Below, one piece after another: positions 24,113 to 36,935 of a stretch of 60,000 nt of DNA. Position numbers and translations under genes: made by a program. The DNA comes from Polytrichum commune (lineage: Eukaryota > Streptophyta > Polytrichopsida > Polytrichales > Polytrichaceae), in the NCBI GenBank assembly GCA_950295325.1, contig OX485804.1, positions 28,088,001 to 28,148,000 on the forward strand, in the 5' to 3' direction. How positions within the stretch are numbered: the first letter of the stretch is position 1; the number at the start of each line of letters is the position of its first letter. A model generated the notes under the pieces. That model was not told the DNA's origin, ran no database searches, and saw only the letters and a program-made list of their open reading frames with translations.

Positions 24113-27100
24113 CCTGCAGCAATATCTCGGATGTTTGTAGCGTTGATTCCTCGTTTATAGTGTGGCCCATGGTAGTCACCGTAAACAATATAAGTCACGC
24201 ATGAAAGCAATGTAATCTTTATGCACAACCATGAACTGTGGCCAAGAATGTATGATGTCTACGTAAACACGTCCAGAGGAAGGTGATCACCCATTGAACT
24301 ATTCTATAGCCTCAAATAACTACTCTAAACTAAGTGAGTTCAATAATGGCATCATGATAAATTCCGAATAAGTCTAGTGGATTCCGGTTTAAATGAATTG
24401 ACCCTCAAAGTATAGGAGACTTGTTTTTATGATAGCCCCTTCATCCACAATGGATGAGTTCACACGTCATAGACATCATGAACGCCAAACCATAAAGTAT
24501 AGCGGAATATGTATAAACGTTTTTACAACCTTTGCAACGAGCCAACAAGAATCTACATTCAATTTCAAACTTTACACAACATCAACTTTAAGCATAATCC
24601 TCCAAGGACCTGATTTGGAATACATGTATCACTTTGGCCTCAAAATCCCCACCTTAAACATTATACCTTAATTCTTAAATGCCCAAGAGGCCCATTATGG
24701 GTTATTTTTCGTGATACGTTTCTACCTCAAAGTCCGAACTATAATTGCAATCAGTAATATAAATATAAATAACGGATTTCAAGATAGGTACCTTGAGCCC
24801 AACAATTTACACTTGCCAAGGTTGACAACCTGCGTCACGAAGGTGTTGTGAACGCCTCCCATGAGGTCAGGGGCTAGGAAGATCTCAGCCGTCGATTACG
24901 ATTTGTCATATCTAAAGGCTCCTATACTATCCCAACTTCTGGCTTCTCTTCCCCTCGGGTAGAGCTTGAAAAACTTCACGTTGAATGAAATCTCCACCTT
25001 CATCCATTCACGAATCCTGAATTATTGGGAACTTAGGGAACCCTCCACCTCCATCTCTATCCTCTGGGGAACTCCATTGGGAAATTAGGGAACCCTTAGG
25101 GAACTTTCAAAATCCCACACAAATGCTCTCATATGATGGGATGAATAATCAACCTCTCTATCTTGCAAACATTGATTTTTCATGTGCCGAAATTTCATTC
25201 ATCAGAATTTTTTCTTCAAGTTGTCCGAGCACTTCCGTAGACAGTAGGATGGGGCTTGTGAATGGATGGCTTGGATGTGGTCTGCCCAAAACCACACACT
25301 CTTCATTTACAACACCTCGGTGACATAGGTTGACAACCGTAGCATCCGACCTTGAATCGCTCTTAGCAATCCCCATATTCTCTTCTCTAGGTTATCGAAA
25401 AAAATGTAAGAGAGCAATCCGAGGCCAAGAAACGGATGTCTTAGTGGTTACACCCCATGTGCTTTGGTTGCGTTGGAAAGGGTGGAGTGTCCTTAGCATA
25501 GCCTAATAAAATTTATGGTTTGTAGTTTGAAATACGATCCTATCTCTATTGCACTCAACGTCAATTAAAATAGAATTTCAAATTTGATTGAAAAAATTTC
25601 GTAATCTTATGATTCATTTTATAAAATGACAGAGTCCATGTATTGAGAAGAAGTCAATATTTGCCTCTCTTGATTTGTATGTAGTTGATGATATTGTATG
25701 TTGTCCCACTTAATCCCTAACTTCCCAAGAAACTCATTTTGGGTTGATGGATGATTGAACTCGTTCATTTGCAATCAAAATAACTAAAAACATCAAGTTA
25801 ATATGGATAATATCTACCCATAGACGCATGAGGTGTGTAATTTGGAGGAGATGAAAATGTGGAAAAAATAATTTCAACATGGGAAGTGGTTATAGCTCAT
25901 TTGAGAGTGTTGACTCCAATCAATGGTTGTCACTCCAATGCAAACTTTGCGTATTCTAGATTGTTCAGTAGTTAACACAATTGGGAGGACCTATGTGATT
26001 GCTTAAAGAGAAATAATAATGTACACTTCAACTGCTTATTGATATTGCATCTTCACTCTGATTTTGTGACTTGAGATGACAATCTTCATGACTCACAATT
26101 GTTAACCAAATGAGACAATTTGTGATCCCCATACTATTACCAAGCGTCGTGCTCCCTCACTAATTTTAAACAAAAAAGATGCCATGTCCCATCATGGCAT
26201 TGTTGTGGCACTAAGATTGAAGCCTTTTTTTTGGGGGGGGGGGCATTAAAATGTGCTCATTCCCATCCCTTGGCCAATTTATTCTCCTGACTAGGTTAAG
26301 TGGCAAGTAGGGCTTAGCAATGTTATGCCATCCAAAGGCTAAAATATGTCAATGGAGTTGGAAGTGTCTGTTATAGGCCCACATACCTCAATGCACTTGT
26401 CTTCAAAAGACAAATCATTTGGTTTCAAGTAATTGTACATGTCTACCAATGCCACCTATCATACTTCGGAGTCATGAGCTTCTATAAGGTATTAAGTGTA
26501 CCTAAAAGTAACACCAAGCTCTTGGCAACACCTATTTTTCCATCTTTAAAACGCTCAACACCACTTTGACCAATCCTAGTGGTGGTGTTAAAAGAATCAA
26601 AGAATATTATAAAAAAACTTTGGCGTATACCTTCATCTAATAAAAGACTCTCACTCTGCAAAAAGGCTGACCTTATGGTAATCATCACCTAACAATCCAA
26701 CATTGACGACCCCCCCCCCCCTCCCACACACACACACAAACATACACACAAGTGGATAGTAAAAGACTTATTTCTTGAAAAGACTATGCAAAATTCTATA
26801 GATTGCATATGCATTCATCATTGTTTGATATAATTTTATTTTTGTAAATCCCCCCTAGTAGACTTTCCACAATCTAAGGAAAGGAATTGAATATTTTACC
26901 AACTACTTAACTTGCTTGAAAATACAAAAGTTTTTGGAAGTGTCGCTTTTAAAACCAATTACCTCAACATGTTTTATTGGTTTTATTTGGGTGCACATCC
27001 CGTGGCTTGCAAGGGCATAACATCATCCGACATCAACGTTAAGTTCCAACTCCAAAATAAAAAGTCTTATTTCGAGACCGAACCTGCCCTTGGAGGAAGG

Positions 27101-27255
27101 TCCCATTGGAATCACACATGAAAAAGAAAAATTACGTCCGTATCTAAATACCGGCGTGAAATTGAGCCCGTTGGTCTTATGTTGATCACGGTCTCTTATG
27201 ATGCAGCAAGAGATTTATGCCTCTGTTAGGAGGTGGGCTCTTGGGAGGTGTAATA
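24113..27255. other. Intergenic DNA without a recognised gene
   Basis: This is AT-rich, with poly-G and poly-C tracts near 26230 and 26710 and a CA-rich run near 26727-26751. Short frames show no family resemblance. I see nothing further that I can support. Confidence 0.5.
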
Positions 27256-28700
27256 TTAATCCAATTTCATTATGGTGGGGGGGGGGGGGAATGGTGTTTG
27301 TTTGTTGTCTAGTTTTCTTTTATTTAGGATTAGGTGAGTGAGGTATTTAATGGCGTTGAGGTGTAGGCTTTTCATGAGGGTTTTGATATTGGTTTTAGGA
27401 ATTTTTAGTTTGGTCAGTTTCTCGATAGAATGTTCATGTATGGCTCCTCTTACACCTGCTATGATGGTTATAAGGGGATTGGTTTTCCACCCATTATTTT
27501 GCATAGCGTTAATTAGTGGGTCATATTTGGTATGTTTTTGTGTGATGGCTTGTTCTGGGAATATGTCATGGTAGTATGTGAATTCTATGAGTTGGACTAT
27601 AGTTGTGGGGGATGGTGCCATAGGTGTTTGTGTATGGTTTGGGGCTCCGATTATGCAGAGGATGTCTGGTCTGAGTTTGGCATGGCATTGGCAAGGGGTT
27701 TGTGGGCATGTACATTTGAGTAGCCAATCTAGGATTGTTTGGTCAGGGGATTTGTTGTTGATTTTACCGGCGTTGGTTAGTGTAAAGAAGTGGGTATTCT
27801 TGTTAGGTTGTAGTGTTTGTGTGATGAGATGCACCGCCTTGTCGTGTCTGGAAATTCTTAGGCCCTTGAGGTAGGGGTTTTCACACAATGAAAGGAGGTG
27901 CGGCCATGTGTCTCTATCGTTTTTATAGCACAATAGAGTTATCCTTTAACTCAACCGGAGTTTTAGTAGGGAGTTGGTTGTTTCGCATGCATAACTTTCC
28001 GTGTTCAGTAAGTTATGGGTGCATGCTTGGAGTCAATGTGGAGGTTTGAACGAAGGACATTCCATATTAGTTCATTGGGTATCAAACTCATTTTGGCGTC
28101 TCTTGGCATGCCAAAATGAGTTTGGTACCCAATGAACTAATATGGAAGGTTCTTCGTTCAAACCTCCACATTGACTCCAAGCATGCACCCACAACTTACC
28201 GAACATGGAAAGTTATGCATGCGAAACAACCAACTCCCTACTAAAACTCCGGTTGAGTTAAAGGATAACTCTAATGTGCAGTTGGGGTTTTGGTGTGTGT
28301 GTGTGGCCAAAAGATGTTTTCTCTATGGTTACCCATGTATTGGGCGTATCTGAATTTTAAGGTTTGAGATATTTGTGCATCTGTTGCTTTTTCGTTTTTC
28401 CAAAAATGATTGGAGAGTTTGTGGTTTATTTGGTCATTTGATAGCCATTTGTCAACGTATGGGAATTTGTTTTTGGCTATTGCCGCTTCGCGAGTTCCAT
28501 GTTCTTTGGTTATAGTTGTGCGGAGGTTATGGATGGCCCCATCGCGTGTGGCGGTTGGACAACTAGCTAGCCAATAGGGTGTGGGATGAACTATACGTAT
28601 GTGTGGTGTTTTATTTGGTTTATCTTTAAGAGTCCCTTCGTTGGCCAATGTGTCGGCGATTTCATTACCTATAATGAACTAGGTTACTATCCCATGCAGT
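27256..28700 (-). pseudogene. 5'-truncated LINE copy: RNase H tail, CCHC knuckle and REL-like endonuclease
   Basis: On the - strand the right part (about 28700-28290) begins in the last RNase H motif (IIGNEIADTLANEG) and continues as the linker that also follows RNase H in the larger LINE at 43.7-52.5 kb. After an inserted MITE the left part (27933-27256) reads CYKNDRDTWPHLLSLC, then CTCPQTPCQCHAKLRPDIL, then QLIEFTYYHD and KHTKYDPLINAM. This matches the larger element's RPD...E...K segment at a clearly diverged level, and its 225-codon frame has stayed open. The MITE and a small indel put the two parts in different frames, and everything upstream of RNase H is missing. 5' truncation is the usual outcome of target-primed reverse transcription. 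Confidence 0.85.
27936..28271. mobile_element. Foldback MITE, family B, near-perfect palindrome inside the LINE relic
   Basis: The arms GAGTTATCCTTTAACTCAACC (27936 onward) and its complement ending at 28271 enclose two nearly identical inverted arms of about 160 bp, with the centre near 28103 ('tttggc...gccaaa'). A TA dinucleotide lies directly outside each end (27934-27935 and 28272-28273), consistent with a TA target. It interrupts the - strand LINE fragment between the linker and the CCHC motif. The high arm identity suggests this is the youngest of the three copies in the window. Confidence 0.9.
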
Positions 28701-28798
28701 TTCCTTAGCCCATGGAACTTCGTGCTGAAGCTAATAAAATGTTATGGAATAAGTTGGAGGCTTGAAAGTGAGTTCTTATCTACGTACTTTCACCAACA

Positions 28799-28835
<37 letters not shown>

Positions 28836-29116
28836 ACAAAACAAAAAAAAAACCCCGTAGTACATTGCATATATATCTTCCATAATCCGTTTGGAAGTTT
28901 GACCATCAAAGGCAGTTACATTGGAACACTGAATGTGGCTTGCAATCTTAACATAGCACATGTTGGAAAGTACTACTCACAAACAACATAACATAACATA
29001 ACATCACTTACAAGCATGTATGGAGTGATGTGCTCATGATTGAGCACTTGTCCTTATTTGAAATCCACTTACGGGATGGAGGCTTCTTGTATCTAACTTG
29101 AAACTTATCTTATCCC
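28701..29116. other. Intergenic spacer with AT microsatellite
   Basis: An (AT)16 run occupies 28801-28832, followed by an A-rich tract and a short 'acata' run near 28985-29003. No gene is seen. Confidence 0.6.
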
Positions 29117-29119
29117 TTA

Positions 29120-29618
29120 GGGCCACTTCACACACGAGACTGAGAGCCCGTGACCATTACACTTCAAGCTCTCTCATTGGTGGAAAAGGCGGAGCCGGTC
29201 CAAGTTCGCTTCACACTACGCTTGAGGGGCCAACAGAGTATGTGAATGCAAGATGGATGTAAAGTCTACATGGATTCCTACATGGCATCAAATGGATCAT
29301 GTTTCATGGTCATTTGGATTATTTTCAAAAATCACCTCTTGGAGGTAGGCCTCACACAAAACTGTTGGGAGACCATGGCACTACGAACACTCACAAGCAT
29401 TGATTTATTATGTTTTATCATGCGTGAGGACCCGCATGAATAGACATTCATTGAATAGCATTTGGTTGAGGGACCGGTCCCATATGACTTCAATCTACAC
29501 TTGAGGGTCCGTGACCACACTACATGATTTTGGAGGTGTCTTGGGACAATCTTTGGACACTTTCTTTTGGGCTCACAATTTCATGGTCACGGCTCTTGGC
29601 TTGTGTGTGAAGTGGCCC
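29120..29618 (+). mobile_element. PIF/Harbinger-type MITE, copy 1
   Basis: This 499-bp element has terminal inverted repeats GGGCCACTTCACACACGAG / CTTGTGTGTGAAGTGGCCC and is flanked on both sides by TTA (29117-29119 and 29619-29621), the target duplication typical of PIF/Harbinger. It aligns end to end with the reverse complement of 33155-33663. An inner frame of 65 codons is similar between the copies only because the DNA is; there is no transposase. Confidence 0.9.
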
Positions 29619-29621
29619 TTA

Positions 29622-32600
29622 GACACCACAAAAACCATTCCATGTGTGCCTTAAGTAAGTCACTTGTCTTATGCGGTGCCCTAGTTTTGAGTTTTAACCT
29701 CTATCATCCCAGGCCTATGAAAGGGTTGTTTTGAGTGCATTTCCCTCAAATTAGGTTGTGGGATTTTCATGGACAAGATTTGAGGTTAAGATGAGGTCTA
29801 TTTGTAGGATCTTGAAACACAGGAGGTATTTTGAGGGGAAAAAACGGGTATGAATAGCCCTTTGGGTTTTTGGATTATAGCAATGAAAGGAAGGGATGCA
29901 CAAGAAATGCCATGTTTCATCCCCTAGAAGAGGCCTTTGACCAATCAACTTCACTTAGGAAATTGAGCATAATGCTTGTGTGATCCACTAGATGGGAACA
30001 ACTCAATAGTTAAGCACCTTCACAACATCTCATGCAAAGATGTGCAAACCACAATAGGCTCGTCACCTTGCATTTGGAGAATGTACATTGTCCCATCTTT
30101 TTAACCATGTACATGCAAAGAATTCCCAAAGAGTGCCCAAATGTTGAACTAAACAATTGATATGAGCACAAAGGCTGTTTTTACATGAACATCTAAGAGA
30201 AAACACATTTTTATCAAACTAAACATCATTGTTTATATTTTGAGCACATAGTCCAATCTCATCATCATACATACATGTCCTTTTGATGTTGGTTCTTGAC
30301 TACAAGACTTGTCAAATACCACTCAAACATAAGTGTTTGCATGAGACTACTTTTCGATTGCGGCCTGCCTACCTCACTAGAAGATACAATGGAATGCAAC
30401 GCGAAAGCCTATAGAGAGGGTGTAAAGTTGCATATAGGTTTCATTGAGGCCCCCTATACACTAAAGCTTGAGTTGAAAGCTCAAAGTCAATTTTTTAGGA
30501 GTGATGATTTCAAACAAACCAAAACATTGGCTTGGGATTCACAAACAAGAGTTTGAATTCTCAACATCCCTAAGTGACCTCCATACTTGGTAGCTTAGCA
30601 TTTCGACAAAGAGATTGGTGTAGTCGTTCCACTTGGGATCGAGCGAAACAACATCTAAACATTGTGAAACTAGTAAAGTGTTGAAGCTTTGAATTCAAGT
30701 CGAGAAGTGAAGTGTTTAAAGCGAACTCCATCGAACAAGAGTGAGCCCGAGGCTCACGGCCATTGAGAAGGCTCGTTGCCTCAAGGTCTAATTCTCCAAC
30801 CTCTCAACCTCTCTACATAGTGTAAAAGGAGTCTCGGCTTTAGTCCAAGAGAATCCACAAAAGTGACATGGGAACATGAATGTTGAGGGCCTCTCGTCCA
30901 TTCACCGAACAATCAACTAGATACTTGCACATGGCCGTCCTCGGTGTGTAGTAGGTAGAAAATTTAGGAAAGTTGGATACAACTTACTTGAACTCATATG
31001 AGTCCAAGAAATTGGTTGTGGTACCAACATCGTCTCACAACACTTCCACGTAGCAAAAGTGTAGGTTGAATAGTATAATTTTCTTTTTTATCACGTGTAT
31101 TGCCAACACGGTACATTGGCAAGGGCTTCGTAAAGTACCGCATGTCGTGCTTCTTAGGCTTGGGTCGATTCATGATGGCCACATAAGGAGATCCGGTGAG
31201 AATATGCCCCTATTAGTTTTGGGTTGATTCATCCCATGATCTTAATTATAATAGACTAATTTGGGGTCTTTGATACTAATTCCGGGATTATATGATTTTT
31301 TTCAAGAAGAATGTCTTGTATTATTGGGGGTTCGCAATATTTTCGCTTTCAACTTCCATAGCTGTCATGAATCCGTGGCTCATTCCTTATGTTTCACTAG
31401 AATTTTCATTTTGAAATGTACACGATCCCTTCCGCTACTTGCAATTGCTACATTATGAATTGATGTGTTGTGTTGCACCATATTTTTTTTCATGTCATAT
31501 AAGGATGGCCACTCTAATATGAGGTTTTCCATAATTACTTTGAGGTATATTCTCTTAATTCCTCTAAAATGATCGGTGATTTTCTTGAAGTCTTGAACTT
31601 CAATTGCTTAGCTCTCAAACTCAATTGGTTCATCTATAACAAGTGGTTGGTTCTCCGAGTTCATTGACCTTGAGAATATAGCCATGGGATGCACAAATCC
31701 CGTGTAGGGAGATTCATATTTAAATTGATTTCCCATCATCCCATGGTTATATTCTTAGGGGCCACAACTCTTCATAATGTTATGCAAACATGAGCTATTA
31801 GGAACTCAAATATGACAACCACACTAATTAATTGTGGCCTTAATTTACCTAAGATTGACCCCTATTGATTCTTGCTTAGGATGAGTATGAGAGCGTAAGG
31901 TTGGTTTGGAGACCCCTATAATCAACAAATTGAAAAATTAGTGTTTACTTGTATTTCTTTAAAAATTACATGCCAGTATGTGTTGACATCCTCTTTCAAT
32001 TACTAGCAAGGCCAAGCCAAGATTAAAATATTCTAATAGTGGTAATGTGCTCAAATGCTTTAAATGCCATTTACAAAGTAGATAGTTGGCATATGCTAGT
32101 CTAAATAAGCCAAAATTTATAACATATCTTGGACGGTTTTGTTTGAGTGTCAACCTTCTTAGTTTAGGTCACTAAATTATGGGTGTAGCATTACTTTTCC
32201 CTTGCAACAAGCCGAATCAATCTCACTGTAGACAATGTTGATGGGCATTTGTAACTCTTGTGATCTACGGACACATCCATCAGCTGGTGACATCCAATGG
32301 TCAAGTCACAACAGGGATTGCATGGTGTTATCACTAGGTAAATTTACATGGCAACGATTGTAAAGGAGGGTGAAAATGCAAAGAAACATTATAGATTCCA
32401 ATATTTTAAACTTTTGATCAATTTAATCACTGAGCGGGTTTCTACCACATCCCCCCTCCTTGCAATGGTAGTTGCCCTTAAGTATATTATGTTCTCATTG
32501 GTTCTCAACCACTAGATGGCTTCATGATCCAAAAAGGTAGTGCACTTTGAAACCACAACCATGATAGTTGTAACTATCTAGTAGCCAGGAACCAGTGGTA

Positions 32601-33151
32601 CGACAAGGACATTTCTGTAGCGTGTTGGTTGCCAAGAAATTCCCAAAGTCACGACTGGAGAAACTTCCGTTCAACATCTACGTACCATAGGAGAAGGTGA
32701 AAACAAAGCAAACATACATAACCCAAACATTTCTCTTTATAACCAAATTGACCTCTAAATGAAGGTCAAAAACCCCAAATCTTGTCATCGTCGTCACAAA
32801 AGACCATCAACCAATGCCAAGAATGAAGTTAACCGAAAACCCGGATTTAGTCTATCACAACCCAATCAAATCACATCGACAACAAACTTGGGAGGAAAAG
32901 CGCGTTCAAGTTTTCACTCCACCCCCCACAATACACACGGGGTTTAGTGCGAGTCCATCGTTTTCCAGGACTTGCACCTACTTGCTACTAACTACATACT
33001 TAAGTACATGGACATAGAGGAACCCCATCATCATGTGTTACAGCAGGCAAGATACCCACAAGGGGAAAGGAAAGGAAAGGAAAGGAAAAAATTAAAAATT
33101 AAATAAATCTTAAAAAAATCTCATCGTCAAAAAAGAAAACATGCTACGTAC
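29622..33151. other. Intergenic DNA with a dispersed repeat and an unidentified relic
   Basis: A short repeat at about 30230-30335 ('gagcacata(g/t)tc', 'acatgtcc', 'ccactcaaa(c/t)ata') resembles the pair at 39055-39405. On the - strand, 31182-30994 encodes RPKPKKHDMRYFTKPLPMYR and GSVVRRCWYHNQFLG, which looks like genuine protein sequence but belongs to no family I can name. A (GGAAA)n run lies near 33064-33089. Confidence 0.4.
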
Positions 33152-33154
33152 TTA

Positions 33155-33663
33155 GGGCCACTTCACACACAAGCCAAGGGCCGTGATTGTGAAATTGTGA
33201 GAGCCCAAATGAAAGTGTGCAAGGCCGTCCCAAGAAACCTCCAAAATCATGTAGTGTGGTCACGGACCCTCAAGTGTAGTGTGAAGTCATATGTGACCGG
33301 GCCCTCAACCAGATGCTATTTCAATGAATTTCTACTCATGCGGATCCTCACACATGATAAAATAGAATAAACCAACAGTTGTGAGCATTCGAAGTGCCAT
33401 GGTCTCCCAATGGTTTTGTGTTAGACCTACCTCGAAGACGTGGTTTTTGAAAATAGTCCAAGTGACCATGAAACATGGTCCATTTGATGCCATGTAGGAA
33501 TCCATCCATGTAGACATTACATCCATCTTGCATTCACATACATACTCCGTTGGTCCCTCAAGCGTAGTGTGAAGTGAACTTGGACCGGCTCCACCTTTTC
33601 CACCAATGAGAGTGCTTGAAGTGTACTGGTCACGGGTTCTCAGTCTCGTGTGTGAAGTGGCCC
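33155..33663 (-). mobile_element. PIF/Harbinger-type MITE, copy 2, opposite orientation
   Basis: This 509-bp element has the same terminal inverted repeats as 29120-29618 and TTA on both sides (33152-33154 and 33664-33666). It is the reverse complement of copy 1 with scattered substitutions and a few short insertions. Together the two form a 500-bp inverted repeat about 3.5 kb apart. It is non-coding. Confidence 0.9.
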
Positions 33664-33666
33664 TTA

Positions 33667-33905
33667 CTTTCGAACTCAGAAGAAACAAATCCACATAACT
33701 TACATGGCAGCTACAGCCTTCAAGTAGGTAGTAGCCTGCAACAAGAGAAAGGTGTAGAATACAATACTATTAAAGTGGAGTGGGAGACATATAAGCTGTG
33801 AGTGTGAATGGAGAAACAGCACCTTGACTTACTTGGAAGCGCTGACATAAGAAGCCTTAGAATATATAACACAGTTATTTAGTCCCACTGGAGTACCTTG
33901 TAACT

Positions 33906-33944
<39 letters not shown>

Positions 33945-36935
33945 AGGGGCCGGGTATTCCTGCAGGAGCGCCGATGGCCTGGAGCAGCGCCGATGGGATG
34001 CAGCCTCCCCGAGGATCATCGGCTGCCTCTCAAGGTTGCATCATGTAAATCCCTTACCCAGCTGCACCTTCAAGAGTTTCATCACAGCAACATTCTATCA
34101 TTCTTATATTAGGTAGGGGGAATTCTGTCGAGTGAGAATATTGTGTAGTGGACTGTATTCTGCAAGGTTAAGGACAAAAAGAATAACCCACATGTGGCAC
34201 TCCGATGTGAATTTGAGCCCTTGGAGTGTAGCGTGAGGTTTAGCTCCTCTGTTGCGGTACGTAGAGAGGCTCGCGTGCGTGCGTGCGTTCGTTCGTTCGT
34301 TCGTTCGGGTGGAAGGTATGCTTATTTTCTAATATCCGTTTGACTACGTGGAGAGGGGAGTGACGACGGGTTCTTGTTGGTTGTCAAGTTTTCGTCTGCA
34401 AGGTCGATGTAGTGGGTTGGATGTCATCTGCATGATGCATGGCCAATATGCTCATGTCGGTAATACTAATCCTCTCGTGGTGGATCGGCTCTGGGAGGGT
34501 TGAAATGATCTGGAGGGTGACTCTAGATTTAGATGTGCAGGGATTTGAAATGAAAGTCTGACGGATGATCACTTGTCTACCCATTGCACTTACACAAACA
34601 GACTCATGATGTTAAATTGGAAAATCTACTGTGAAAGCATCAGCAAAAAACGGATTGATAATCGGACCTTCCCTGATTTAGTTAAGGTTATCGGAGAAGT
34701 GCATGTAATCGTTGATTCCTTATTACTGAATGTGGAACTGTTGTTAAGATCTGCAGACGTATTCAAATGTCTTTGAAACATCGTGATGTGTCTTTCTTTA
34801 TGGTGTTTTGTTCTTCGATCCTCACCGAGCCACACACCAATCAAAGTATAGGCGTCCAATTGAGAAAAGTAACTGAATAACACCCGCATAGCTTAATGCA
34901 GGGATCGGATTCCGCATGAATGAGTGACTGAATGAATGAATGAATGAATGAGTGAGTCCGGAGGTAAGAGGATATACTGCAGCTTGCGAGTGGAGTTCAA
35001 GGTGATTGAGTGAAGTCGACAGGCGGTTGCGGAGGTTTTAATAAGTTTTAAGAGTCCTGGGAGCAGTACGTGTGTGGCTGGGGCGACTTCGACGCAGCTG
35101 ACTCATGTCCTGATCACACCAAACTTTCCGTCTGGTTCCGGCTGTGAAATTGCTGGGGATTATGTTTAGAAATAGATGTTGGCCCATACTTTTCACACTA
35201 TTACAGTCGGAGATGCTCACGGATGGTGACAGAAGTGGCTGTTGTGATCAGCCCCTGATGTATTACTCGATCGTAGCTTGAAAGCAAAAGAAGGGATTGA
35301 TGCATTCGCCTTGGGAGTAGTGTCCTAGATTCCACGGGAGAATCTGAGGTTAATCTTCAAGTGGAAGGAAGGACTCATCTGTGACGTAAGCTTCGGGGCA
35401 GTGAAGAAGATGCAGCCTCGCTTGGATAATAAACTAGGTCCTTCATTCAATGGCATGCCAGCTGTGGATAGATGTGACGAGGTCTTTTCTTTCGTAGTGT
35501 GAATGTTGGTATGATACTGGTTTTCTGTCGGTAAATCAGAAATGAATATGAACTAATGTGGATGATATTTTTTGGGGATCCGGTAAATCGTGAAGAAGGT
35601 ATTCATGTTTTCCTGCTCAAGTACTTGAGTTTCCACCAGTTGAGAGATTCTTGGAATCATGGTCCATGTTATATGCACCCTCGCACAAATGGGTTTGAAC
35701 GAAGTTTGGATCGTTGCTTTCGCGGCATTGTTAAATAGGTGATCAATCCTCTGCGCTGACGATTTGTAAGGTTTAGATAATGAGGAGACAATAAGCATGA
35801 TTCACACTCTCTCAGCTGTGCATGTAAGCACGTTGCTCCCATCTAGACATTCATTACAAAATTAAGCAGATCGAAATCCAATTCCCTGTCAACCACCCAG
35901 ACCTCGGTGTTCACATTTATGACTGCTACAATGTCCAAGACCTCTTGTAGTTAACCCAGTATGAATGAATACTACCGAGGCACTGAGCTTCTGAATATGA
36001 CCACCTTGTGATGACGAGGTGAAGCAGAGTTACCACCCTGTGATGGGCCGTGGCAATAGCAAAGGTTTTTATTTGATGATACCAAAGAGAATGTGACGAA
36101 TGTTCGAGACGAGTTTGCAAATGTTGTGAGTGTGAAGGGTGGTTGGGGGGTTCTTAAGGGAGTGTCTGGGATTAATGTACTCTGTGCATACTTAATTTCA
36201 ACGGTTTAAGATAATTGATGTTTGGAATGCTGTTGTGCAGGCTATGATATGCTGCTGCTTTGGATTTGTTATTCTCAATGCTCTTCACATAGGAGTTAAG
36301 CCCGAGATGAAGGCTCGCATGAGGATCCGGAGTTGAGTGCTTCCACGATGGCTGTCTGTGCAAAGGGTTGGGGAAAACAGTGTCAGGTCAGAGTGCTGAT
36401 GAAAGTAGGGCTGCAGCGGAGCTGGAGTAGTGAGCTTATTTTGTTGGAGGGGTCGCTTATATTGAAGCAACACACTCCAAGGTAATTGGTTCACTAATGC
36501 TTCTAATGAATTGAGGACGGATCTGGTAAATTCATCACAAGGAGGAGCAATATCTATACTTGGGAGGTGGGAGGGGTTTGAGAAAAATCCAATGATACTA
36601 TATGTGTCTGGTTTAGGAGCGAGGCTCACACTCTCAAATGTTGAGGTTTTTGGAACTAACTAACGAAAGAAATATCTCTAAAGGGGTGGGGGTCACCATC
36701 CAGCCAGCCTACCTTCTAAGAGAATGTATAAAACTTCTTAGGATTTCGAGTTTTAAACATGTTTATTATGCAAAAGCAGCTCCAAAGTACTAGTTCTTAC
36801 AGTAAATGACAACAGGTGGATAATTGACATGACCGATCAACACAAAGTGACTTGGTTGACACCTTAAGTGTTATGTCATCCTTGTCACTTGGGCAACATG
36901 TCCTTCAAACATGTCCACTGTCCACCTGTTGCCTA
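33667..36935. other. Gene-free stretch upstream of the GT61 gene, base composition unlike other spacers
   Basis: Apart from a GA microsatellite (about 33907-33938), a GTGC/GTTC run (about 34270-34306), a GAAT run (about 34926-34951) and a weak copy of the 39.1-kb repeat near 34800-34900, the sequence looks unique and less AT-rich than most other spacers. All frames are cut by stops at short intervals. It could be a long non-coding transcript, a promoter-rich region or a decayed gene; sequence alone does not decide. Confidence 0.4.

Noticed and set aside
24429-24671. 80-codon + strand frame in the intergenic region
   Set aside because: Length and composition are what AT-rich DNA yields by chance, with no family resemblance and no splice partners.
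27338-28353. Open + strand frames over the LINE relic
   Set aside because: They are shadows of the - strand REL-like frame and of the MITE.
29246-33694. Similar 65-120 codon frames (…YMASNG…EDPHE) at 29.3 and 33.5 kb
   Set aside because: The similarity comes from the two MITE copies; there is no conserved start or stop and no transposase motif.
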